Positions 6,434-11,705 of a DNA stretch of 11,963 nt are shown here, piece by piece. The stretch spans positions 1-11,963 of the forward strand of contig DATKYY010000028.1 of NCBI GenBank assembly GCA_035528295.1, written 5' to 3'. The DNA is from G020353235 sp035528295. Its GTDB lineage: Bacteria; Chloroflexota; Dehalococcoidia; Dehalococcoidales; JAUYDJ01. A program made the translations under genes and the position numbers. The notes beneath the pieces are model-generated. The model was not told the origin of the DNA. It ran no database searches and worked only from the letters and a program-made list of their open reading frames with translations. Within the stretch, counting starts at the first letter, position 1. Every line of letters begins with the position of its first letter.

Positions 6434-6916
6434 CTAGATGAAAAGGGTTGTCTTTGACTCACGCGCCTCACCCAGGAAATAGGCGGCGCCAGCCAGGCTT
6501 TCCACTTCACTGCGGAATGAGCCTTCTTCAAGCCCCATTATGCCGCAGGTAGTGGTGCAGGCAATGAGCTTCACTCCCATCTGGTGCGCCATGGTGATGA
6601 ACTCGTCTATGGACGGGTAATTAGCGTCCTTCATCAGCCGTTTCATCATCGCGGTGCCCAGACCGAGCATGTTAAACCGGGAAAGCTTCAGCCTTTTGGA
6701 GCCGCCCCGGTTCATGAAATTGAGCATCTTCTGCATCAGCCCTTTGCTTTTGATGCCGCCTTCGTTCTTCTTGATGATGTTCAGCCCCCAGAAGGTGAAG
6801 AAAATGCTCACCGCCATGCCCATACTGGCCGCCGTGGTGGCGATGATAAATCCAGCCAGGGCCTGGTCCAGGTTACCGCTGAACATGACTATGGTTAACT
6901 TTTCCTTCTCGGCCAC
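6434..6916 (-). CDS. DsrE2-like sulfur-transfer protein (DsrE/DsrF/DrsH-like family)
   Basis: The 160-residue protein belongs to the DrsE_2 family of persulfide-carrying proteins. After a short lead it has a beta strand LTIVMFSGN, then a hydrophobic helix ALAGFIIATTAASMG and strand AVSIFFTFWGL, a basic insert (about 49-98) and a C-terminal strand VKLIACTTTCGIMGL with C120 and C124. C120 is at the usual sulfur-carrying position; a second cysteine four residues later is where I expect a non-cysteine in many members. The GTG start at 6916 is preferred: AGGAGG lies 7 nt upstream, whereas the in-frame ATG at 6934 overlaps the upstream stop and precedes that site. Homologues are usually encoded beside TusA, as here, and trade sulfur with it. 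The hydrophobic stretches may allow membrane association. Confidence 0.85.
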   Translation of the reverse strand: MAEKEKLTIVMFSGNLDQALAGFIIATTAASMGMAVSIFFTFWGLNIIKKNEGGIKSKGLMQKMLNFMNRGGSKRLKLSRFNMLGLGTAMMKRLMKDANYPSIDEFITMAHQMGVKLIACTTTCGIMGLEEGSFRSEVESLAGAAYFLGEARESKTTLFI

Positions 6917-6923
6917 TTGGTTT

Positions 6924-6929
6924 CCTCCT
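6924..6929 (-). promoter_or_regulatory. Shine-Dalgarno site deciding the GTG start of the DsrE2-like gene
   Basis: AGGAGG on the minus strand, 7 nt before GTG 6916 and inside the open frame that begins with ATG 6934. It rules in favour of the GTG. Confidence 0.7.
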
Positions 6930-6933
6930 ATCA

Positions 6934-7119
6934 TTAGCCTTTAATCTCAGCTCCACAGTGGGGGCAAAACCTTTTCTCCCGCGGTAAAGGCTGGTGGCAC
7001 TGGGGGCAGTAGAATATGGTTACCTGGCAAGCCCGGCAGTAGGGAAAATCGGCTGCCATTATCTCCACATCGCAGTAGGGACAGCAAAGGCGTTCTTTCT
7101 TTTCCTTAGGCTCGGTCAT
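6934..7119 (-). CDS. Double zinc-ribbon small protein
   Basis: The 61-residue protein is almost entirely four CxxC knuckles: C13/C16, C28/C31, C38/C41 and C52/C55, that is CPYC, CRAC, CPQC and CPHC. They form two treble-clef or zinc-ribbon units after a charged MTEPKEKKER leader. It could bind two Zn ions, or an iron or Fe-S centre. The position between iscU and the DsrE2-like gene makes a role in sulfur or Fe-S handling attractive, but this is inference. The ATG at 7119 lies 2 nt after the iscU stop, with a GGAGGG about 9 nt upstream inside the end of iscU; a GTG at 7122 overlaps the iscU stop and is less likely. I do not recognise a named family beyond the generic double zinc ribbon. Confidence 0.75.
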   Translation of the reverse strand: MTEPKEKKERLCCPYCDVEIMAADFPYCRACQVTIFYCPQCHQPLPREKRFCPHCGAEIKG

Positions 7120-7121
7120 CA

Positions 7122-7505
7122 CTACTTCCCTCCCTTTTTCTTACCCCGGTAATCCTGTATTGCCTTATGCAGCGCTTGAGCACCCAGATTGGAGCAGTGG
7201 AACTTGTTCTGGGGCAATCCCTCCAGTTCATCAGCCACGGTGCGGGGGGTTATTTTCAGCGCTTCCTCCAGGGTTTTGCCTATCGCCATCTCGCTGACCA
7301 TGCTGGAAACGGCAATGGCCGCCCCGCAACCGAAGGTCTTATATTTAACATCCGCCAGGCGGTTGTCCTTAACCTTGATGTAGAAGGTCATCATATCCCC
7401 GCATATGGGATTGCCCACCTCACCAACACCATCCGCGTTCTCAATCTCCCCCACATTACGGGGATGCATAAAGTGTTCCATTACCTTGTCGCTATAAACA
7501 GGCAT
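7122..7505 (-). CDS. iscU: Fe-S cluster assembly scaffold IscU/NifU N-terminal type
   Basis: The 127-residue protein is a full-length IscU/NifU_N scaffold on which [2Fe-2S] and [4Fe-4S] clusters are built. All ligands are present: C35 and the conserved D37 in GNPICGD, C60 in FGCGAAIAVSS, and H103/C104 in KFHCSNLG. It opens with MPVYSDKVMEHFMHPRNVG, as NifU-type scaffolds do; NifU's later domains are absent. The open frame runs back to 7544, but the ATG at 7505 is right: AGGAGG lies 8 nt upstream and the family N-terminus begins there. It starts 1 nt after the nifS-like stop, so the two are tightly coupled, the usual desulfurase-scaffold pairing. Because its partner lacks the PLP lysine, the source of sulfur for this scaffold is unclear. 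Confidence 0.93.
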   Translation of the reverse strand: MPVYSDKVMEHFMHPRNVGEIENADGVGEVGNPICGDMMTFYIKVKDNRLADVKYKTFGCGAAIAVSSMVSEMAIGKTLEEALKITPRTVADELEGLPQNKFHCSNLGAQALHKAIQDYRGKKKGGK

Positions 7506-7506
7506 A

Positions 7507-8694
7507 TCACTTGCCTCCTTTACCAGTCTTGAGGAATTTAGCATAAAGGGGTGACATCTGCCGCAGCCGGTCCACGATGGGCGGCATCACCTCAAGGACA
7601 TAGTCTATATCCTGAGCATTACTATCCATACCGAGAGTAAACAGGATAGACCCCTGCGCCAGGGCATGAGGTATGCCCATGGCAATGAGAACATGCGAGG
7701 CTTTCAGTGCCCTTGAGGTACAGGCTGAGCCACTGGAGACGGCCACTCCCTGGCTGTTGAGCAGCATCAGCATGGCTTCGCCTTCGATGAACTCAATACA
7801 GAAGCTGGCGTGTCCCGGGAGGCGCTGCTTGAGGTGACCGGTGACGACCACATGGTCAATCCTGGCGGGTAGCTCAGTGAGCAACCGGTCACGGAGGGGA
7901 GTGAGCTGCTTCAGCCGCGCTGACATATTGACCCGGGCCAATTCCGCCGCCTTGCCCAGGCCGACAATGGCGGGGACATTTTCGGTACCGGCACGCCGGC
8001 CTCCCTCCTGCACCCCACCCTCAAGGAAAGGCATAATACGCACCCCTTTACGCACCCAGAGGACACCTACCCCTTTCGGACCGTAGAACTGGTTTCCGGC
8101 CAGGCTCAGGCTGTCCACGCCCAGCTCATCGACATCAACCGGAATCGTGCCCGCCGTAGCCACGGCATCGGTATGAAAAAGAATGTTTCTCTCTCTGGTT
8201 ATTTTACTAATCTCGGCTATCGGCTCAATGCTGCCGGCTTCACCATTGGCCTGCATAATAGATACCAGCACGGTATCTTTTCTCAAGCTCTTACGCACTG
8301 CCTCCGGGTCAACCACCCCGTATTTATCTACCGGCACCAGCGTCATCTCAAAGCCCCACTTCCCCAGGGTCTGGACGGAGTGCAGCACCGAGAAATGCTC
8401 AACAGCCGAGACCACGATGTGTTTGCCCTTGCCCTGTTGAGCCAGGGCCAGGCCCTTAATGGCTAAATTATTGCTCTCAGTACCGCTGCCGGTAAATATT
8501 ATCTCTTCAGGGTTGGCTCCGATAAGCTGAGCCACCTGGATACGAGCACTTTCCACCGCCTCCCGCGCCTTATCCCCCCAGTCATGCAGGGAGGCCGGAT
8601 TGCCAAAGACTTCCCCCAGGTAAGGCAGCATTGCCTCACGGACCTCAGGTAGTAACGGGGTGGCGGCGGCATTGTCCAGATAAACCTTCCGCAT
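7507..8694 (-). CDS. NifS/IscS-family protein with degenerate PLP site
   Basis: At 395 residues it has the full length of NifS-type cysteine desulfurases, which take sulfur from cysteine with PLP. Family landmarks are intact: VYLDNAAATPL (4-14), TGSGTESNNLAIKG (68-81), AVEH (H100), N150, HTDAV (D176), GGRRAGTENVPAIVG (231-245) and the sulfur loop SSGSACTS (C325). But the PLP-lysine segment, normally S-x-H-K before hFYGPKG, reads A199-G-N201-Q202; the PLP-contacting Gln after the Asp is A179; and the substrate-carboxylate Arg of the IRFSLG motif is L351 (SILFTLG). It should therefore not form the usual internal aldimine or bind cysteine normally. There is no frameshift. It may act as a persulfide carrier, a scaffold for IscU, or an unusual enzyme. 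GGGAGG lies 7-8 nt before the ATG at 8694. Family sure, activity doubtful. Confidence 0.9.
   Translation of the reverse strand: MRKVYLDNAAATPLLPEVREAMLPYLGEVFGNPASLHDWGDKAREAVESARIQVAQLIGANPEEIIFTGSGTESNNLAIKGLALAQQGKGKHIVVSAVEHFSVLHSVQTLGKWGFEMTLVPVDKYGVVDPEAVRKSLRKDTVLVSIMQANGEAGSIEPIAEISKITRERNILFHTDAVATAGTIPVDVDELGVDSLSLAGNQFYGPKGVGVLWVRKGVRIMPFLEGGVQEGGRRAGTENVPAIVGLGKAAELARVNMSARLKQLTPLRDRLLTELPARIDHVVVTGHLKQRLPGHASFCIEFIEGEAMLMLLNSQGVAVSSGSACTSRALKASHVLIAMGIPHALAQGSILFTLGMDSNAQDIDYVLEVMPPIVDRLRQMSPLYAKFLKTGKGGK
7514..7519 (-). promoter_or_regulatory. Shine-Dalgarno site deciding the iscU start
   Basis: AGGAGG on the minus strand, inside the end of the nifS-like gene and 8 nt before the iscU ATG at 7505. 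Confidence 0.7.
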
Positions 8695-8724
8695 AGCTAC
8701 ACCTCCCAGCCATCGCTCGGTAAA

Positions 8725-8753
8725 GTATTAACCGAAATCGGCGGAACGGGTAA
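8725..8753 (-). promoter_or_regulatory. Putative promoter of the nifS-like/iscU/tusA operon
   Basis: TTACCC (8748-8753), a 17-nt spacer and TAATAC (8725-8730) are read on the minus strand, between the stop of the membrane-protein gene and the nifS-like ATG, giving a leader of about 25 nt. No IscR- or Fur-like site is evident. Read-through from the upstream gene, only 64 bp away, is also possible. Confidence 0.4.
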
Positions 8754-8758
8754 TCCCA

Positions 8759-9208
8759 TCAGCTCAGCCGATACAGCACCAGCCCGGTACCGCCCAGGGC
8801 AACGCCGGTGATAATCATAAAGACGCCACTGGCCATTACCGCCTGGATGAGACCGAAGCCAATCACGGCCAGATACAGGTAGTTCTCCATGTTCATCGCC
8901 TGGGCATAGCTCAGCTGTGCCGGATTGGTCGGGTCAAACCGCCCCTCACCGAGCAGTTCCTGATAGGTAGCGGCAATGCCACGGCGGTGCTCCCGTATCA
9001 GGTCACCAGCCGCCTCTGCCTCCGCCGAGGTATCAATCAGAGTGAGCTCGGCTCCCTCCTCCAGGGAAAGCTTCACCTGCTCCACCCGCATCGCCTCCAC
9101 CAGCTGGTTGTTTTTGGCCACCCCCAGACCGACAAATACGGCGCCCATAACTATCCCCACCAGACCGACCAGTACCACCAGTATCGACAGACTCCTCATA
9201 ATATTCAT
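8759..9208 (-). CDS. Small membrane protein of unknown function
   Basis: I do not recognise a family. The 149-residue protein has one membrane helix at about 7-30 (SILVVLVGLVGIVMGAVFVG). A hydrophilic, acidic, largely helical middle follows (about 31-108; VEQVKLSLEEGAEL, then DLIREHRRGIAATYQELLGE), then a long hydrophobic stretch (110-147) that fits two helices joined by a tight turn. If the N-terminus is inside, the middle domain lies outside the membrane. AAGGAGG lies 7 nt before the ATG at 9208, so the start is firm. It is transcribed toward the nifS-like operon, 64 bp away, and divergently from the SHOCT protein gene. A leader of about 115 nt carries the palindrome described separately. 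The strong promoter and palindrome suggest regulated expression. Confidence 0.7.
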   Translation of the reverse strand: MNIMRSLSILVVLVGLVGIVMGAVFVGLGVAKNNQLVEAMRVEQVKLSLEEGAELTLIDTSAEAEAAGDLIREHRRGIAATYQELLGEGRFDPTNPAQLSYAQAMNMENYLYLAVIGFGLIQAVMASGVFMIITGVALGGTGLVLYRLS

Positions 9209-9285
9209 GGCTCTACCTCCTTCCCCCTATTTTTAGCGGTAAGCCTCTTCGGCTAACACATTAATCTATCACCAAATACAGCTGA

Positions 9286-9311
9286 GATGTATGACTTATA
9301 TCACATACATC
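9286..9311. promoter_or_regulatory. 26-bp palindrome (8-bp arms) overlapping a CRP/FNR-like site
   Basis: GATGTATG (9286-9293) and CATACATC (9304-9311) are perfect inverted arms around 10 bp. Overlapping them, the minus strand at 9290-9305 reads TGTGA-N6-TCATA, nine of ten positions of the CRP-type consensus TGTGA-N6-TCACA. It lies just downstream of the predicted start of the leftward transcript, as a repressor operator would. Alternatively it folds as a leader-RNA hairpin. Confidence 0.45.
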
Positions 9312-9324
9312 ATTTAAAAAGGGA

Positions 9325-9353
9325 TATAGAATACTAACTGACTATCATATACT
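9325..9353 (+). promoter_or_regulatory. Possible promoter of the SHOCT membrane protein gene
   Basis: TATACT (9348-9353) is a good -10; the -35 at 17-nt spacing (TATAGA, 9325-9330) is poor. It would give a leader of about 27 nt. It overlaps the -35 of the leftward promoter, so the two promoters would compete. Confidence 0.35.
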
Positions 9354-9359
9354 TGTCAA
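9331..9359 (-). promoter_or_regulatory. Promoter of the small membrane protein gene
   Basis: On the minus strand a perfect TTGACA (9354-9359), a 17-nt spacer and TAGTAT (9331-9336) form the best sigma-70-type promoter in the window. The transcript would start near 9324 and have a leader of about 115 nt. Confidence 0.6.
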
Positions 9360-9386
9360 TTTTTAGACGGAGGGAGAAAGAGAAAG

Positions 9387-9623
9387 ATGATGTGGAACAT
9401 GTGGGGAATGCCAATCGGTATGGGCTGGATGGGTTTCGGCGGACTGTGGATGATACTGCTCTGGGGAGGGCTTATTGCGCTCACCGTGTGGGGAGTTGTC
9501 CGGCTAACCAGGCGTGAGACGCCTGCCCTGAAGCGAGACCCGCTTGATGTAGCCAAGGAACGCTACGCCAGGGGAGAGATATCCCAGGAAGAGTTCAAGC
9601 AGCTCAAGAAAGACCTGTCCTAG
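9387..9623 (+). CDS. Small SHOCT-domain membrane protein
   Basis: The 78-residue protein has a Met-, Trp- and Gly-rich N-terminus (MMWNMWGMPIGMGWMGFGG) leading into one membrane helix (about 20-42, LWMILLWGGLIALTVWGVV). A short linker leads to a C-terminal SHOCT motif (about 52-78, DPLDVAKERYARGEISQEEF plus a lysine-rich end). SHOCT is a short helical oligomerisation motif found at protein ends; the function of such one-helix proteins is not established. The Met/Trp-rich start resembles those of small membrane proteins linked to metal stress, but that is only a resemblance. A purine-rich ribosome-binding region (GGAGGGAG, 9369-9376) precedes the ATG pair 9387/9390. The gene is divergent from the 149-residue membrane protein and convergent with the M50 protease gene. 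Confidence 0.8.
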   Translation: MMWNMWGMPIGMGWMGFGGLWMILLWGGLIALTVWGVVRLTRRETPALKRDPLDVAKERYARGEISQEEFKQLKKDLS

Positions 9624-9648
9624 GCGGGAAGAATAGCGCCGCTAATTA

Positions 9649-10785
9649 TCAGCGGTTAATCCCCAGCTCGGATTGAATGTAGAGCAATCTCATCAGGCCA
9701 TCGCGGGTGACCAGCCCGATAACCCCTTCCTCACCAACCACCGGCATCTGGTTTATCCCGCTCTCGTCCATCTGCTCCAGTATACTCAACGCATCCTGAC
9801 CCGGCGAGAGCATCCTTAATTTGTCAACCGGGGTCATAATCTCCCGGACCGGGGTTACCGCCCAGCTTGACTGGGGGACAGACTTAATATTGCTCAGCGT
9901 TAAAACCCCCTCCAGCCGGTCTTCGTCATTGACCAGAAAGCAGTGGCGCCCGCCACCGAAGATGTACCGCTGAACCAGCTCACCGATGGTGAGCTGAGGC
10001 GGAACCACCGCGCAACCAGGAGTCATCACCTGAAAAGCAGTCAGCCCCTGGAGGGCTTCCCGCCACCGGGACTGCTGGTAACTTGCCGAGGCGGCACTTT
10101 CCAGGAACCAGCCGATGAAGGCCAACCATACTCCGCTGAACCAGCTCATACCGAAGGGGCGCAGCACCGCCACCACCACACCACCCAGAATGAAGAGGTA
10201 GCCAAAGCCCTGTCCAAACCGGGTGGCAAGCCAGGTTGAGCGCCGATAGTCACCGGTTATCCGCCAGTAGATGGCGCGGAAAACGCGCCCGCCGTCCAGG
10301 GGGAAACCGGGAATCAGGTTAAACACGGCCAGCACCAGATTGACGTAAGCCAGCCAGAACGCCATGGCGGCTACCGGCTCAACCACGCTGCGGGTAAGCA
10401 ACCAGACCAGACCGAAAAAAGCACTCAGCCCCAGACTGCAGGCCGGTCCGGCGCCCGCCATCAGCATCTCCTCCCTGGACTTCTTAGCTTCCCTGGTTAT
10501 CAGTGAGACACCACCGAAGATAAACAGGGTTATGCTCTTTACCGGGATACCGTGGGCTCTCGCCACCAGGCTATGGGCTAACTCATGGGCCACCACCGAG
10601 GCAAAGAACAGCAGGCTGGTAATTATACCGATAACCCAGTGAAGCCACGTTGGCCACTCAGGGTAACTGTAAGGGAATACCTGCCACGACAACGAGATGG
10701 TTATCAGGAAAAATATGACGAACCAGGTATAATGCAGCCTGAACTGTATGCCAAAGAGCCGGCCTAAATTAAATGAATTATCCAC
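9649..10785 (-). CDS. Site-2-protease-type M50 membrane metalloprotease with two CBS domains
   Basis: The 378-residue integral membrane zinc protease cleaves substrates within the membrane; bacterial relatives process anti-sigma factors and signalling proteins. The zinc site is HELAH (H67, E68, H71) in helix VVAHELAHSLVARAHG, with the third ligand D164 in NLIPGFPLDGGRVFRA. Around these lie about six membrane helices (residues 18-230), and GGVSLITREAKKSREE (91-106) is the conserved loop of the family. Two CBS motifs follow: about 251-305 (FQVMTPGCAVVPPQLTIGEL) and about 312-372 (VREIMTPVDKLRMLSPGQDA). CBS pairs bind adenosyl nucleotides, so proteolysis may respond to energy state (inference). 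The GTG at 10785 is preceded by GAGG at 4-nt spacing and gives the usual NLGRLFGIQFRLHYTW N-terminus. No obvious substrate gene is adjacent, though two small membrane proteins lie downstream. Confidence 0.93.
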   Translation of the reverse strand: MDNSFNLGRLFGIQFRLHYTWFVIFFLITISLSWQVFPYSYPEWPTWLHWVIGIITSLLFFASVVAHELAHSLVARAHGIPVKSITLFIFGGVSLITREAKKSREEMLMAGAGPACSLGLSAFFGLVWLLTRSVVEPVAAMAFWLAYVNLVLAVFNLIPGFPLDGGRVFRAIYWRITGDYRRSTWLATRFGQGFGYLFILGGVVVAVLRPFGMSWFSGVWLAFIGWFLESAASASYQQSRWREALQGLTAFQVMTPGCAVVPPQLTIGELVQRYIFGGGRHCFLVNDEDRLEGVLTLSNIKSVPQSSWAVTPVREIMTPVDKLRMLSPGQDALSILEQMDESGINQMPVVGEEGVIGLVTRDGLMRLLYIQSELGINR

Positions 10786-10825
10786 TTTGCCTCATATATT
10801 TCTATTTATTAGATATTTAGCGGGC

Positions 10826-10868
10826 AAAAAAATCCTTCACCAAGGAGAAACCTACCCCTGGTGAAGGA
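10826..10868 (-). terminator. Rho-independent terminator of the thiC-thi4 operon
   Basis: On the minus strand a 10-bp perfect stem (TCCTTCACCA with TGGTGAAGGA), extendable inward by about four G-C/G-U pairs, is followed directly by seven T. It lies about 30 nt after the thi4 stop and also insulates the M50 gene from read-through. Confidence 0.9.
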
Positions 10869-10899
10869 AATTATACCAATAATAACGTAAATTTTCCCC

Positions 10900-11694
10900 T
10901 TATCGAGATACCTTCACTTGTTGTAGAATCCCGGTGGCAACCTCAGCCGCCCGCTTCCCCGATAAGAGCATCCCGCCGAAGATAGGCCCCATTCTCGGTG
11001 CCCCCAAAACGGCGTTAGCCGCCATACCCGCCACGATTAAGCCGGGATAGACTTCTATCGTGTTCTCAACTAACTTGCCTTCACCAATATCAGCCCACAT
11101 CGGCTTCTCCCCGACGATGCCACCCCCCTCGGTCCTTAACTTGCCCTTGAGCTTATCCACCACGATGTGGCAGACCTCACTGGCATGGCCGGTGGCGTCA
11201 ATCACCACCTTGGCCCGCATCGTCAAGGGGTCGACATGGAGCTTGGCTAACTCGGTAGCCGTCCAGTTCAGCACCAGTCCGGTTATGCGGTTATTCTCCC
11301 GGATCATCACATCTTCAACACTGATTAAATTGAAAATCCTGGCTCCGGCCCTGATTGCCTCGACACAAAGTGCCGCCGTAGCCTCCAGAGAATCAGCCAG
11401 ATAGTAGCCCGGCGCATACTCCCAGCTCCTGATGTTAAACTCATCCAGTATCTTCTTCCCCTCGTCCTGCACCACAATGCGGTTGAACATCATCCCGCCG
11501 CCGGGCATACCACCGCCAACGCGCAGGCTTCTCTCAAATAATACCGTCTTGATTCCGTCCCGAGCCAGATAATAGGCGGCGGTCATACCGGATGGCCCGG
11601 CGCCCACGATGGCTACATCAGCCTCCATGGCGTCCATGAAATCATTCATAAAGCTCTCGGTGATTGCCTTGGATATAATTATCTCGTCAAGCAT
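10900..11694 (-). CDS. thi4: Sulfide-dependent thiazole synthase, archaeal-type Thi4
   Basis: Thi4 makes the thiazole phosphate carboxylate moiety of thiamin from NAD and glycine; the archaeal/anaerobe type takes free sulfide and needs Fe(II). The 264-residue protein has the FAD/NAD-type Rossmann motif VAIVGAGPSGMTAAYYL (27-43), the GGGMPGGGMMF segment (60-70), DATGHASEV (166-174) and the C-terminal RMGPIFGGMLLSGKRAA (234-250). At the site where the suicide eukaryotic enzymes have the sulfur-donating Cys (CMDP), this protein has His153 (LHVDPL), so it should be the catalytic, sulfide-using type. Such proteins are often mislabelled ribose-1,5-bisphosphate isomerase. The ATG at 11694 has AGGAGG 5 nt upstream and follows the thiC stop by 11 nt. 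The two genes supply the thiazole and pyrimidine halves of thiamin. Confidence 0.93.
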   Translation of the reverse strand: MLDEIIISKAITESFMNDFMDAMEADVAIVGAGPSGMTAAYYLARDGIKTVLFERSLRVGGGMPGGGMMFNRIVVQDEGKKILDEFNIRSWEYAPGYYLADSLEATAALCVEAIRAGARIFNLISVEDVMIRENNRITGLVLNWTATELAKLHVDPLTMRAKVVIDATGHASEVCHIVVDKLKGKLRTEGGGIVGEKPMWADIGEGKLVENTIEVYPGLIVAGMAANAVLGAPRMGPIFGGMLLSGKRAAEVATGILQQVKVSR

Positions 11695-11705
11695 ATTGCC
11701 TCCTG

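Noticed and set aside
7506..7544. Longer iscU start at 7544
   Set aside because: It would overlap the nifS-like gene by 38 nt with no ribosome-binding site, and the family N-terminus begins at the ATG at 7505, which has AGGAGG upstream.
9638..9656. Hairpin CCGCT-N7-AGCGG between the SHOCT and M50 genes as a terminator
   Set aside because: Only 5-6 bp, and neither strand has a T-run after it.
10786..10832. Promoter for the M50 protease gene (TTGCCC-N17-TAGAAA on the minus strand)
   Set aside because: Both boxes are weak and the region is very AT-rich, so many such matches are expected; not listed as a feature.
10833..10899. TPP riboswitch remnant near thi4
   Set aside because: The sequence is downstream of the operon, shows none of the conserved THI-box core, and is fully explained by a terminator hairpin.
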